From assembly GCF_018324385.1 (NCBI RefSeq), contig NZ_AP019536.1, forward strand, positions 2,480,001 to 2,544,000: a DNA stretch of 64,000 bases. Direction: 5' to 3'. The stretch comes from Ferrigenium kumadai. GTDB taxonomy: Bacteria; Pseudomonadota; Gammaproteobacteria; Burkholderiales; Gallionellaceae. Position numbers and translations under genes: made by a program. Below, one piece after another: positions 1 to 9,218 of this stretch. Under the pieces are notes generated by a model. It was not told where the DNA came from. It was given only the letters and a program-made list of their open reading frames with translations, and searched no databases. The number at the start of each line of letters is the position of its first letter. Position 1 is the first letter of the stretch.

Positions 1-772
1 TGGCTATGATATAGCATCCTGTTAACAGGGCCATCAAAAGCGCAATGATCAGGCCCGCATAGGTTGCCAACTTCAGGGGTGCTGTGGAATGCGCATAAAC
101 CCCCTCCAATGCCAAGCGAATCAATTGACGGAGGGGAAACTTGCTCTCGCCAAACTGACGGCTATTACGGGAAAACGAAACGGACGCCGGATTAATCGAT
201 AGCTCCGAAACCAGTCCACGAACAAAGGGATGGGGGTCTTGGATAATTTTCAGCTGATCAAGAACCGTTCGGTCTATGAGACGAAAATCCCCGCTATTCA
301 CCTCATGCTTAACGTCTGACAAATTGTTAAGCAGTGCATAGAAGGATCGCCGCACTAAAGCCTTTGCGCGACTTTCCTTCCGTTGCGCACGTATACCAAC
401 CACGACATCATGCCCATCTCTCCACAACCGGATAAACTCATGAAAAAGTGACGGAGGATCCTCCAGGTCGCAGTCAATCTGGATGGCCGCGTCTCCAGAA
501 GCGTGTCTATAGCCAGCCAGGATGGACTTATTGAACCCGAAATTCCTGGTAAATCGTAGCACTTTCACGCGTCTGTCGCGTTTTGCGATATCGGAAAGAA
601 TTGAGAAACTCTTATCGACGCTATGGTTATCAGTGAATATGATTTCTACGTCAATATCATCATAGGCATTAAATTCCCGCAAAACAGCCTCGTATGACGC
701 TTCAATATTGTCTTCTTCGTTATAGACAGGAATGACAACAGATATTAGTGTTTTCCGCATTGGGCTGGACAT
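1..772 (-). CDS. Family 2 glycosyltransferase, GtrB/ArnC/dolichol-phosphate-mannose-synthase type (C-terminus off the window)
   Basis: The translation opens with MRKTLISVVIPVYNEEDNI, then shows the GT-A metal-binding region IDCDLEDPP and the RALVRRSFY-to-VNSGDFRLIDR segment typical of polyprenyl-phosphate glycosyltransferases. The last visible part, LKLATYAGLIIALLMALLTG, is the first C-terminal membrane helix. Such enzymes move a sugar from a nucleotide donor to undecaprenyl phosphate at the inner membrane. An ATG at 772 (MSSP...) or 760 can start it; 772 lies 2 bases after the stop of the upstream gene, so the two are almost certainly co-transcribed. The 3' end lies outside the window. The pairing with the large membrane protein upstream recalls GtrB/GtrC glycan-modification pairs. 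The sugar is not deducible. Confidence 0.85.
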   Translation of the reverse strand, partial: MSSPMRKTLISVVIPVYNEEDNIEASYEAVLREFNAYDDIDVEIIFTDNHSVDKSFSILSDIAKRDRRVKVLRFTRNFGFNKSILAGYRHASGDAAIQIDCDLEDPPSLFHEFIRLWRDGHDVVVGIRAQRKESRAKALVRRSFYALLNNLSDVKHEVNSGDFRLIDRTVLDQLKIIQDPHPFVRGLVSELSINPASVSFSRNSRQFGESKFPLRQLIRLALEGVYAHSTAPLKLATYAGLIIALLMALLTGCYIIA

Positions 773-774
773 GA

Positions 775-2727
775 TCAAGACAGCGTAGAAGTTGCTCTAT
801 AAAGAAATATTCGCCAAGGAGAGGCCGGATTCTCAAAGGTAGAGACCAAAACCAAATCCAAATTGGTGGCATTCTCAATCCTCACGGCGGAGATAACATA
901 GCGTCCCCCCATGGACACGAAGGCCGAGGTATTAAAGCGCAGGTCAGTAACGCGCACTCCTAGACGCTCGACACGATCTTTAGTCAGCATGAAGGCCGCA
1001 TCTGTCTTCCCCAACTCACTTGAGAAAATATAAAAGCGGCTGCCCCAGTCGTCGAAATAACTACGGTATGCCGGATCCCTATCCAGTTCTCCCGCAATGA
1101 TGTTTCGGAAGGCATGCTTGTAGCGCAAAGGGTAGTTGCCCGTGTAGCCATCTAAAGTGCGGAAGCCATTATATGCGGCGATGCTTGGATGAAGCCCCAA
1201 GGACACCACACTGTATGTAATTTTGTCCTGCCCGATGCGCCGAGATACCTCATCGAAAAGTTGAGAGGAAAAATACTCCTGATATGACGGATCACCCGCA
1301 GTCCGCGCTTGCAGATCCTCAGTCCGCTCGCCCAATTCCACCGCCTGCAAAACGATCAGGACGACCGCGATGCCTTTTCCCACGATATGCCAACGTGTCC
1401 ACATAACGGTTAAAACGGCCGCCATGGCTATATACCACAACAAAGGATGCAGATAGTGGAACCGCGACAGGTTCATATATGGCAGCTGCGGCGCGCCGGC
1501 GGACACTTGTGGCCACAACATGGGCCAGTAGCCATACCACAGGGAGATCACCAACGCCGCAAGCAGGCTCCAGAGCAGAACCGCTGTCGCGCGATTGGCG
1601 TTATTAGCACCCAAACAAGTAGCCAACAGTGACAAAGCCAGCAGAATGACCATTTCTCCTTTATTGAGGGCGGACATTCGACCATCGAACGCTAGCAACA
1701 CGAAGAGCGAAACAAGGAAACAGGTAAACGCCAACATCTGCAACACTGAGAGCCGCCCCATCGGGCTTCTTGGGAATCCCTCTTTCCCCCACACCACAAG
1801 CCCCAGAATGCCCAATATTGCCGGCAAGATAAAATGATCTTGCAGCGAAGGAACATGATACTGTCCACACTTGAAATTATCCCAGGCAGCGGCCGTCGCC
1901 GACCAGAAGTCCGGAGAGGGAAGGGATATTTCAATACGATGGGACTTGAATCCGTCAGCAAACCCAAGGACGATCATTAACATTTGATAGTCAACAATCA
2001 GGGCTGCGGCAAGAGTAAGCGCCAATGCTTTGAAAAGCCGGCTGGCGCCCGGTCTACGGGAAATCAGGTCGACACACCAAATCAAGCCGCCCACGGCTAT
2101 AGCAAACAATCCTCCGAGCGCCAGGATGGAATAGGCAGGAAACAGAGCACATACAGCCCAGTCCATAGCGCCCTCCTGCCGCTTCCGGATGGCCAGCAGA
2201 CTGCTGAAGTACAGTGGCTGGCCGGCAACCCCCAAGCCGAAGAGGCTGTTGTAGGGAAGGCAGGCAAAGGCCACGGAGGCAAAAACGACCGGGATTCGAC
2301 TGCCCTCATCAGTAAGCAGGTGCTTGGTCAGCAGCCTGTACATCCCCCAGTAAGCGATGAACCGGATAAGCAGCTGGTTCACAACGAAACCGTGGAAGGG
2401 GCCGAACAACTTGAACATCCACGGCACCACAAAAAAGGGCGAGGGGTAAACGGCGCGAGGCAGCTCGCCACCTATCCCGGGAACAAGTGCATCGGGATGT
2501 GCAAACAGCATACCGCTTTCGGCCAGGATCTTGTAGCTCACAAAAAGACTGTCGAGCTGATCGTGCACCAGAAGAAAAGCGGCCTGTCCATTGATCCAAT
2601 ACGGCCACAGGTATGCCACAATCAAACAGATAGCGCCCGCATGCAGGATGGTCAGCCGCGGCTCCTTACGCCCTCCTTGCATCAATTTGCGATCCGCCAC
2701 AAAGGGCATGGGCCGTGCTTCAAACAT
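775..2727 (-). CDS. Large multi-pass membrane protein, possible GT-C-like or DUF6044-like glycan-modifying protein
   Basis: This 650-residue protein begins with a short cytoplasmic stretch and a helix around residues 28-46. It has many further hydrophobic segments up to about residue 460, then a soluble C-terminal domain of about 190 residues. The first loop after helix 1 carries the acidic pair HDQLDS (about residues 55-60), the kind of position where GT-C glycosyltransferases keep catalytic acids. I recognise a resemblance to YfhO/DUF6044-type membrane proteins but cannot confirm it. It is followed after 2 bases by a GtrB-like transferase, so a role in using a lipid-linked sugar made by that enzyme is reasonable. 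It could equally be a polymerase or an acyl/phosphate transferase. The topology is clear; the function is not. Confidence 0.6.
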   Translation of the reverse strand: MFEARPMPFVADRKLMQGGRKEPRLTILHAGAICLIVAYLWPYWINGQAAFLLVHDQLDSLFVSYKILAESGMLFAHPDALVPGIGGELPRAVYPSPFFVVPWMFKLFGPFHGFVVNQLLIRFIAYWGMYRLLTKHLLTDEGSRIPVVFASVAFACLPYNSLFGLGVAGQPLYFSSLLAIRKRQEGAMDWAVCALFPAYSILALGGLFAIAVGGLIWCVDLISRRPGASRLFKALALTLAAALIVDYQMLMIVLGFADGFKSHRIEISLPSPDFWSATAAAWDNFKCGQYHVPSLQDHFILPAILGILGLVVWGKEGFPRSPMGRLSVLQMLAFTCFLVSLFVLLAFDGRMSALNKGEMVILLALSLLATCLGANNANRATAVLLWSLLAALVISLWYGYWPMLWPQVSAGAPQLPYMNLSRFHYLHPLLWYIAMAAVLTVMWTRWHIVGKGIAVVLIVLQAVELGERTEDLQARTAGDPSYQEYFSSQLFDEVSRRIGQDKITYSVVSLGLHPSIAAYNGFRTLDGYTGNYPLRYKHAFRNIIAGELDRDPAYRSYFDDWGSRFYIFSSELGKTDAAFMLTKDRVERLGVRVTDLRFNTSAFVSMGGRYVISAVRIENATNLDLVLVSTFENPASPWRIFLYRATSTLS

Positions 2728-2733
2728 GAGAAA

Positions 2734-3813
2734 TTAAAATTCTTTGTTCACAAAATCTGCGATCTGTTGCCGGACAAGATCAGGGAGATTGCCCAGCCCC
2801 GTGGTATAACCGGCATCTGTCCAAGCTACCGTTTCCTCGAATGTCAGCCTTGGAGACCACCCCAGAATGTGTTTTGCCCGGTCAATGGACAGAGAAAGGG
2901 CGCGAGCCTCATGGGGCTGTGCCGCAGTAGTCACTGTCCACGCGCGGCCCGGCTGCCGCGCAGCCATCATGGTGACCAAAGTTTCCACGCTGTGATCTCC
3001 GTCACTTCCCGGACCAAAGTTGCAGGCTTTGATTACCGGAGATCCATCGCGAACATGCGCGGCCAGTGCCATGTAGCCGGATAACGGCTCCAAAACATGC
3101 TGCCAAGGACGAGTTGATTTCGGATTGCGAAGTTCCACCGGCCGACCTTTGCTCCACGCGCGGAAACAATCGGGAACGATACGGTCCTCGCTGTAATCAC
3201 CGCCACCGATTACATTACCGGCCCGTGCCGTTACTACGGTAACACCGTCAGCAGCACCGAAGGATGAGCGCCATGAATCCACGGCCAGTTCACACGCGGC
3301 CTTGGACGCGCTGTACGGATCATGGCCGCCCAGTTCGTCCTCCTCGCGGTAAGCAAATTCCCACTCACGATTCTTGTAAACTTTATCCGTAGTCACGACG
3401 ATCACCGTGACAGGGCGTCCGAGCCCTCGGGCTGCTTCCAGAAGGTTCAGGGTTCCGCTCACATTGGTCTCCCAAGTCATCAAAGGTTGCTGATAACTTC
3501 GTCGCACCAGCGCTTGGGCCGCAAGATGGAATATGACTTCAGGCTCAGTTTCGCGCACGGCTTGCGCCACGCCGCCAGGATTCCGGATATCACAAATAAT
3601 ATGGCGAGCCAGCCGCTCCTCTAACCGAAGCGCGTCAAACAAGGAAAGCGGGCCTTCGGGAGGAAGCGCCAAGCCAGACACGGAGGCTCCACCCTGAAGC
3701 AGCCACTCGCAGAGCCACGCCCCCTTGAATCCAGTGTGCCCCGTCACCAGGACACGAAGACCCCGAAGGTTCAGGACTGGGGGCTGGGCGCGATGCATCA
3801 CCATATTTTCCAT
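2734..3813 (-). CDS. rfbG: CDP-glucose 4,6-dehydratase
   Basis: This 359-residue SDR-family enzyme should convert CDP-D-glucose to CDP-4-keto-6-deoxy-D-glucose in the cytoplasm. The nucleotide-binding motif GHTGFKGAWL lies near residue 25. The family signature TTDKVYKNREW and the catalytic YSASK (Tyr-x3-Lys) follow, and GNVIGGGDY marks the substrate region. Its start overlaps the end of the cytidylyltransferase gene by 16 bases, the usual rfbF-rfbG pairing. The next enzyme of 3,6-dideoxyhexose synthesis, the rfbH dehydrase, is not in the window. The final sugar may therefore be another CDP-6-deoxyhexose, or rfbH may lie beyond base 1. The length matches the family. Confidence 0.93.
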   Translation of the reverse strand: MENMVMHRAQPPVLNLRGLRVLVTGHTGFKGAWLCEWLLQGGASVSGLALPPEGPLSLFDALRLEERLARHIICDIRNPGGVAQAVRETEPEVIFHLAAQALVRRSYQQPLMTWETNVSGTLNLLEAARGLGRPVTVIVVTTDKVYKNREWEFAYREEDELGGHDPYSASKAACELAVDSWRSSFGAADGVTVVTARAGNVIGGGDYSEDRIVPDCFRAWSKGRPVELRNPKSTRPWQHVLEPLSGYMALAAHVRDGSPVIKACNFGPGSDGDHSVETLVTMMAARQPGRAWTVTTAAQPHEARALSLSIDRAKHILGWSPRLTFEETVAWTDAGYTTGLGNLPDLVRQQIADFVNKEF

Positions 3814-4577
3814 TCAGCCCTGCCCTCATTCCACATCTTGTTCAGTAGCATAAACTCCTGATAAGTATCCATGGGTTGCCAAAAGCCGTCATGTGCGTAG
3901 CACCCCAACTCCCCTTCACGCGCTAATGTATTAAGGGGATTCTGCTCAAAAACGAGCATTGGATCATCGTTAAGATAAGTGAAGAGCTTGCGGTTGGCGA
4001 CGAAAAAGCCCCCGTTAACCATCCCGCTCGAAGTCTGAGGTTTCTCAAAAAAGTTGGTGACATGCCCATCGGTTACCTTGAGTTCACCCCAACGCCCTGG
4101 AGGGCGGACACCAGTAAGAGTGAGGACCCGATTATGCAGGCGGTGGTACTCGATGGATGCCGTAATATCAACCGAGCCTAATCCATCCCCATAAGTCAGC
4201 AAAAATTCCTCATCACCGTCGAGATATTTTTCAATACGCTTGATACGCCCGCCGGTCATGGTTTCTTGGCCGGTGTCGGCCAGGGTAACAGTCCAGTCGC
4301 GCTCTTCCATGGTGTCATAAAAATGAACCTTGCCGGAATCTCCAAGGGTCATGCGGACATCGGATGTCATCCAGTTGAGGTTTCTAAACCAGTCCTTGAT
4401 GACCTCCCCTTTATATCCCAGGCATAAAATGAACTCCTTGTGCCCATGAGCCGCATAAATCTTCATGATGTGCCAAAGAATAGGGTGATTTCCTACCGGA
4501 ACCATTGGCTTAGGACGATACTCCGTCTCTTCCCTTAAACGCGTCCCCTTTCCACCACACAGAATTACAACTTTCAT
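3798..4577 (-). CDS. rfbF: Glucose-1-phosphate cytidylyltransferase
   Basis: This 259-residue nucleotidyltransferase makes CDP-glucose from glucose 1-phosphate and CTP. The signature loop GGKGTRLREETEYRPKPM occupies residues 8-25. The acidic site TYGDGLG and the C-terminal EGELGCYAHDGFWQPMDTY, a hallmark of RfbF, are intact. The length equals that of Salmonella-type RfbF. It directly precedes rfbG with an overlap, so both enzymes are probably made in step. It sits 74 bases downstream of a family 2 glycosyltransferase within the same minus-strand glycan operon. Confidence 0.95.
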   Translation of the reverse strand: MKVVILCGGKGTRLREETEYRPKPMVPVGNHPILWHIMKIYAAHGHKEFILCLGYKGEVIKDWFRNLNWMTSDVRMTLGDSGKVHFYDTMEERDWTVTLADTGQETMTGGRIKRIEKYLDGDEEFLLTYGDGLGSVDITASIEYHRLHNRVLTLTGVRPPGRWGELKVTDGHVTNFFEKPQTSSGMVNGGFFVANRKLFTYLNDDPMLVFEQNPLNTLAREGELGCYAHDGFWQPMDTYQEFMLLNKMWNEGRAEWKIW

Positions 4578-4651
4578 ATTTTAATCAACCCTTCAGATTA
4601 TAGAAGACCATTATCAAAACAAAATTAATCTAGCGTGACATCACTCCACGC

Positions 4652-5701
4652 CTACGACCTCTGCAGCAATCGCCTCAACCTATCACGAATAAAACTCATG
4701 CCCCGCCTTAGGTCCCCCCTGGCCAATCGCCCCAAGGTCATAGCCAAAGTCCCCCACATGATGGCCAGCGGCCTTGGCAAGCGGAGAATCGGGCGAACCC
4801 AGTACTTAAATAACAGGCGATCATGAAAACGGGCATTCAGGGCCAGATCAGTCCCCTCCAGATCACCGCGTCCCGATGTCCGCAAATCCAGCATATAAAA
4901 AGGATAATAAGTGAGAAGCCGCCATGTCTCCAAGGACCGAAGCGCTTCTTTGCTAAGACCGTATTGAACGTGCTGATCGATGATCGACCAGAATTCATTT
5001 ACAAATACCTTGTAATATTCGTAGGAGAATGAATTTTGGCGCTTGCTGGCAACGAGAAACTTTTCAATATACAAGTTACTCTTAGCGGCCAGCGCAGCCC
5101 GTAAGACCAAATGGAAGGTTGCCAAATTGGTATGAATGAACTGCCTGCTATCTACATTGCTTAGCATGGTGCGGTTGATTACCAAGGCAGATGTCAGAGT
5201 GAAATACTGGCTAATGGAAACCAAGAACCTGCCAGCGTCGTCGAACCGGCGTATCCGCCCCTCCCCACCAGGGTTCTCAAGCCTGTAATCCTTGTCATAC
5301 CCGTAAGGTCGAAGACAAATCACTCCATAGTCGCCCGCGGCCAACTGTTCCAGAAGCAGGCTAAGTGTTCCGTTGCACAGCACATCGTCATCCCCGAATA
5401 GCAGCAGGTACTTTCCGTTAGCGAGATCGACGCACTGCGCAAAGTTCAGTGCCCAACCCAGATTCTCCGCATTGCGCACATACCGGACAGGCAGACCGTC
5501 CTCCTGTGCTTCACGAACAACGTCCGGGGTCGCATCCGTGCTGCAATTATCCGAGACAAGGACCTCGACCAAATGGTGACCGACGGTGTCAATTTCCGCC
5601 TTCAGCTGCCGAAGGTTCTGCCGCAGATACTCTTGGCGGTTCCAAGTGGGGATTGCGATCGTTAGTAGGGGGATGCGGCTGAACGTCTTTATTTCGGTCA
5701 T
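4652..5701 (-). CDS. Family 2 glycosyltransferase
   Basis: This 349-residue GT-A enzyme starts MTEIKTFSRIPLLTIAIPTW. It carries the nucleotide-sugar site LVSDNCSTDAT and the metal-binding LLFGDDDVL. The C-terminal third, with RPILRLPRPLAIM and an Arg-rich tail, suggests peripheral attachment to the inner membrane. The start is placed at the ATG at 5701 because the in-frame codon two residues upstream is TTG. It lies between the flippase and rfbF genes, so it probably adds one sugar of the repeat unit on undecaprenyl diphosphate. Donor and acceptor cannot be read from the sequence. Confidence 0.85.
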   Translation of the reverse strand: MTEIKTFSRIPLLTIAIPTWNRQEYLRQNLRQLKAEIDTVGHHLVEVLVSDNCSTDATPDVVREAQEDGLPVRYVRNAENLGWALNFAQCVDLANGKYLLLFGDDDVLCNGTLSLLLEQLAAGDYGVICLRPYGYDKDYRLENPGGEGRIRRFDDAGRFLVSISQYFTLTSALVINRTMLSNVDSRQFIHTNLATFHLVLRAALAAKSNLYIEKFLVASKRQNSFSYEYYKVFVNEFWSIIDQHVQYGLSKEALRSLETWRLLTYYPFYMLDLRTSGRGDLEGTDLALNARFHDRLLFKYWVRPILRLPRPLAIMWGTLAMTLGRLARGDLRRGMSFIRDRLRRLLQRS

Positions 5702-5782
5702 GGTCAATCTTCAGGAAATGTGCAAGATGCTGTCAGTAAACTTATGCCAAGAGCATCTCTCGCGAAACATTACATCGCTCCA

Positions 5783-7156
5783 TCATGCGGGAAGGGGCAA
5801 AAACACTGCAGCGAATGTCATTGCAGAAGCAAGCGCCAATATCGTCCATGGCGGCCTGATTGTCCAATGCCGACTTCCTGCCATCCACATTGTAATGGAC
5901 TTAATCACCATTTGGAGGGGGAACCCCAGGAAAATCCCGATTGGCCCAAGAGCAATCATGCAGATTACCCAAACCACCAGCCCCACGCCTCCTGACCATA
6001 ATGCAAGACGCATCAACTCACGCCCGAATCCAGCCACGAGGTAGTAATTTTGGCCGTGCCACCAAGGAATACAGACAATATATCCCACTATCAATAAAGC
6101 AAATTCGAGGCGGTAATTTCCGTAATAATTTAAATTCCCGCCAATGAATCCAGTAACCCAGGGCAGCAGGCCGACAGCAAGAGCACCGGCTACGCCAAGT
6201 ACAACGGCAAGAATGGAAAAAAAATATCGATTCTGTGGCTCAGCTTGATCCAAGTGACCCTCGTTGAACATCCGGTAGAAACGTGGCGCCCATACCATGT
6301 TTAAAGAATTGGCAATCATCTGGCCGATGGACGCGACCGTAAACAGGAAGGTAAAGGATGCAACATAACTGGGCTCGAACCGCAGATCGATAATGAAATT
6401 CATGCCGTATCCGCTGAGCCAGCCGAAAATTCCCATGGCCAAAAACGGGGCGAGAACAACAATGTCGCGCCGTACGCGCAAAAAGTTACGAACTTGGCCA
6501 ACGTAGATCTTCCCCGCCAAAAACAGAGCCACGAGAGCAAGGCCTGCACCCAGAAAGCCAAGGCCAAAAATCGTACCCAAGTCTTGAGACCACCAACCAC
6601 CAACCACCAACCCGATGACGCCACCTAGAGGAATGCCGGCACTCGATAGCAGCGAAGCTGCATGACGCTCCTCAATGCGATGGAAACTGGCTTGCAGAAC
6701 TCCGTAACTAATCGACGCGCCAAGCAATATCGCAAAAATAGCCGGGCCCAGCAAATCCCTCTTCAGAACGACCATAGCAATAATCGGCGCTACCAGAATC
6801 AGGGATAACGATGCCATCACCCAAAAGAGACCAGACATCTGTCGAAACAGAAATTGCCGACGACGACCAGAGCTGTGAGTCTTCAGACGTCCAGCGGTAA
6901 CCTCTGTCAGTCCCATCACCGCAAACGTGGCCATAGCGCCCTGCAAAGCGTAAAGCATCCCAAAATCAGCATAGGCAGCTGGCGACAGCACCGACGCCAG
7001 CAACATGACGACGAGAACAAGGGCGCCTTTGACTCCAATATTCGCCCCTGTAAACAACACGGTCCAGAAAAAAATCTGCCGTCTTTCCGTTGTGAGAGCC
7101 CCTGCTTTCAAATCAAGCCGCCGATTTTTCAAGAGGTGCACTGAGCATCTGTGCAT
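5783..7156 (-). CDS. Wzx-like polysaccharide flippase (MOP superfamily membrane protein)
   Basis: This 457-residue protein is made almost entirely of hydrophobic helices separated by short charged loops. The first, FFWTVLFTGANIGVKGALVL, is a typical start for MOP-family O-antigen/teichoic-acid transporters. A dozen or so helices are apparent, the number expected of a Wzx flippase. It should move the lipid-linked repeat unit across the inner membrane. Its position between a methyltransferase and a glycosyltransferase, with a Wzy-like protein nearby, supports a Wzx/Wzy-type pathway. It starts 9 bases after the preceding gene in the operon. Wzx proteins diverge strongly, so the assignment rests on topology and context. 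Confidence 0.75.
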   Translation of the reverse strand: MHRCSVHLLKNRRLDLKAGALTTERRQIFFWTVLFTGANIGVKGALVLVVMLLASVLSPAAYADFGMLYALQGAMATFAVMGLTEVTAGRLKTHSSGRRRQFLFRQMSGLFWVMASLSLILVAPIIAMVVLKRDLLGPAIFAILLGASISYGVLQASFHRIEERHAASLLSSAGIPLGGVIGLVVGGWWSQDLGTIFGLGFLGAGLALVALFLAGKIYVGQVRNFLRVRRDIVVLAPFLAMGIFGWLSGYGMNFIIDLRFEPSYVASFTFLFTVASIGQMIANSLNMVWAPRFYRMFNEGHLDQAEPQNRYFFSILAVVLGVAGALAVGLLPWVTGFIGGNLNYYGNYRLEFALLIVGYIVCIPWWHGQNYYLVAGFGRELMRLALWSGGVGLVVWVICMIALGPIGIFLGFPLQMVIKSITMWMAGSRHWTIRPPWTILALASAMTFAAVFLPLPA

Positions 7157-7165
7157 GGAGCCTGG

Positions 7166-7906
7166 TCACGGCTTGCGTTTACAAACGACGGTAAGCGCTC
7201 CTGACCAGACAGCAGGAAACCGCTGGCGCAGGATATCCAAACCGAACTGCTTTCCTTTGTCTCCGTATCCAGTCCAAAGAACGGGTTGCCAACCGCAATC
7301 ACGCAAGAGGATATCAAGCGACTGCCGGGTGAAAGTATGAAGATGCCAGCCATCCCAGCCCTCCTTACGCCATTCGTCGACCGGCCTTCCAGACCCGGTA
7401 AGCGGTTGTTTCCCCAGCAAAAGCTGAACTACGTATTTAATGTACCCATAATTTGGCACGCTGATCACAAAGGTAGAATCGCGCGAGCCAATGCGGTAAA
7501 ACTCATCCAGAACGATATATGGGTTCAGGACATGTTCGATGGTGTCGAGCGACAGAATCAGGTCCACCGAATTGTCCTGAACCATGGGAAGGGTATCGTT
7601 GACCGGAGTAGTCAGGGTTAATTTGCCGTTGGCGACGCCACGCGTCTGACTCATGTCATTCCAGGCGTCCGCGATATTCTTCAGTGCACCCTCACTGATG
7701 TCGACTCCGGTTAAGGAAGTAAATCGTTGCTCCAGTGCCAACGACAACAACAGGGAGCCCGATCCAGCACCATATTCGAGAACCGAACCCGACAGACCCT
7801 CTAATAGTGGATAAATAGTCAGGTCACGCCCCCGCATCCCGTCCCGGGGATCCCAAAAGCGTAACGCGTCATCTTCATAGAATTGTTTCAAGTGCACTGA
7901 ATGCAT
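7166..7906 (-). CDS. Class I SAM-dependent methyltransferase
   Basis: This 246-residue enzyme has motif I VLEYGAGSGSLLLSLA, the acidic end of strand beta-2 at GVDISEGAL, and a motif-IV-like LILSLDTIEHVLNP. It belongs to the broad Methyltransf_11/12 group found in sugar clusters. I set the start at the ATG at 7906 (MHSVHLKQFYEDD): it has a GGAG ribosome site about 10 bases upstream and lies just clear of the preceding gene, which ends at 7926. A longer reading from 7993 would run 68 bases into that gene. It probably methylates a sugar hydroxyl or carboxyl group of the surface glycan. Confidence 0.82.
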   Translation of the reverse strand: MHSVHLKQFYEDDALRFWDPRDGMRGRDLTIYPLLEGLSGSVLEYGAGSGSLLLSLALEQRFTSLTGVDISEGALKNIADAWNDMSQTRGVANGKLTLTTPVNDTLPMVQDNSVDLILSLDTIEHVLNPYIVLDEFYRIGSRDSTFVISVPNYGYIKYVVQLLLGKQPLTGSGRPVDEWRKEGWDGWHLHTFTRQSLDILLRDCGWQPVLWTGYGDKGKQFGLDILRQRFPAVWSGALTVVCKRKP

Positions 7907-7925
7907 GGCAACCGAACTCCTGTAA

Positions 7926-9218
7926 TTAAAGGGCCGTGTGAGTAGTAGCCTGTGTATGGAGCCGCACAGGATCACTCTGAGTGAGTAAAGCATTTCTGGA
8001 CCGCGCGCAGTCCCGGACGTGATTCACATACATTCCCACCAGGAAAGCCAGGATGAATGCACCTTGGGATTCCTTGAAGGTTTCGTGAAAAAAACCATAG
8101 ATCAAAATTCCGACCCCACCCCAGAATAAATCCGCATGGTGACGCCGCAAAAACCGAAACACGTTGTAAAGAATGAGTATCCAAACCAGAAAACCCAGAA
8201 AACCCACCCGCAGAAGCACGTCCATGTACTGGTTGTGAGCGGAACCGGTAGTTACGTTGCTCAAAACCCAACTCCCGAGGTACCCGGACCCGAGGATGGG
8301 ATTTTCAAGGGTGTGTTGGAGAATGGCCGTCCAGATGACCAGCCTTGTTCCCTCCGAGCCTTTCGAGATCAGGACATCATCTGGTGGCGGCGCGCCGGCT
8401 GAGAGCAACTCTGCCGGAATTATCATTGCAAAGAACTGGCCATAGCGCACCAGAATAGTCTCGCTGAAGAACTCGAAAACCACCGGAAAAAACATGTAGG
8501 CCACTGCAATCAAGGACACGCTTGCCAATGCACCAGTTGTAGCAATGCGAAGGCCCCGCCAAGACCAATTTTTTCGATGTATGACGCTCGACAAGAGATA
8601 CAGCCCGACCGCAAAGCTGAGGGCGATAACAGATGAGCGGGAGAAAGTCAGCAATATCCCGGCAAGGATCAGAGAAAGAGCACCAAGCTTTGCAAGCTTA
8701 AGGAAGGCGGTCCGGGCAGGGAAATAAAGGAGGACGAAAAAACCAAGGATGTAAATAAAGCCAAATCGTTGCGAACCCACTATATTCTTCAATTCCCAAC
8801 CGGCCGCATTACCCCCCGCAGCGAGGAAGCCCACAAGAGCCTCCCCTGCGAACAAGCAGGAAATAACAACGAGCGCCCACCGGAAACTATTTATCTCCGG
8901 CATCCCAATGCGTGTAATGGCAAATGCAAATACCGTCATGAAAATCGCAAAGCTCACGGTTGCCCGTAGAAACTGATCTCCGGAGGCCAGCAATGTGAAG
9001 GGCAGGCTAAAAAGAAAAATCAGGGAAAAAATGACGGCGGCAACCGAAACCCACTCGTTCGGTTTATAGACTTTATGCGCCACAAACAATGACACGGCAG
9101 CGAACAAAACGAAGCTGTAGTTTACACTGAGCTCGCCTATCGAGATTGGCCACAGGAACAGCGTAAACAGGATCGTTTTGAAGCGGTTATGCACGCGGTC
9201 GCTCGCTTCCAGGTTCAT
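7926..9218 (-). CDS. O-antigen polymerase/ligase-like membrane protein (Wzy/WaaL family)
   Basis: This 430-residue polytopic protein carries the family landmarks GILLTFSRSSVIALS and the large periplasmic loop ending NPILGSGYLGSW...GSAHNQYMDVLLRVGFLGF. That loop corresponds to the Wzy_C/O-antigen-ligase signature with its conserved His-Asn. It either polymerises repeat units or ligates glycan to lipid A-core in the periplasm. The ATG at 9218 is preferred; the longer version starts with TTG at 9242. Either start overlaps the end of the upstream gene. Sequence alone does not separate polymerase from ligase; beside a Wzx-like gene, polymerase is more likely. Confidence 0.75.
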   Translation of the reverse strand: MNLEASDRVHNRFKTILFTLFLWPISIGELSVNYSFVLFAAVSLFVAHKVYKPNEWVSVAAVIFSLIFLFSLPFTLLASGDQFLRATVSFAIFMTVFAFAITRIGMPEINSFRWALVVISCLFAGEALVGFLAAGGNAAGWELKNIVGSQRFGFIYILGFFVLLYFPARTAFLKLAKLGALSLILAGILLTFSRSSVIALSFAVGLYLLSSVIHRKNWSWRGLRIATTGALASVSLIAVAYMFFPVVFEFFSETILVRYGQFFAMIIPAELLSAGAPPPDDVLISKGSEGTRLVIWTAILQHTLENPILGSGYLGSWVLSNVTTGSAHNQYMDVLLRVGFLGFLVWILILYNVFRFLRRHHADLFWGGVGILIYGFFHETFKESQGAFILAFLVGMYVNHVRDCARSRNALLTQSDPVRLHTQATTHTAL

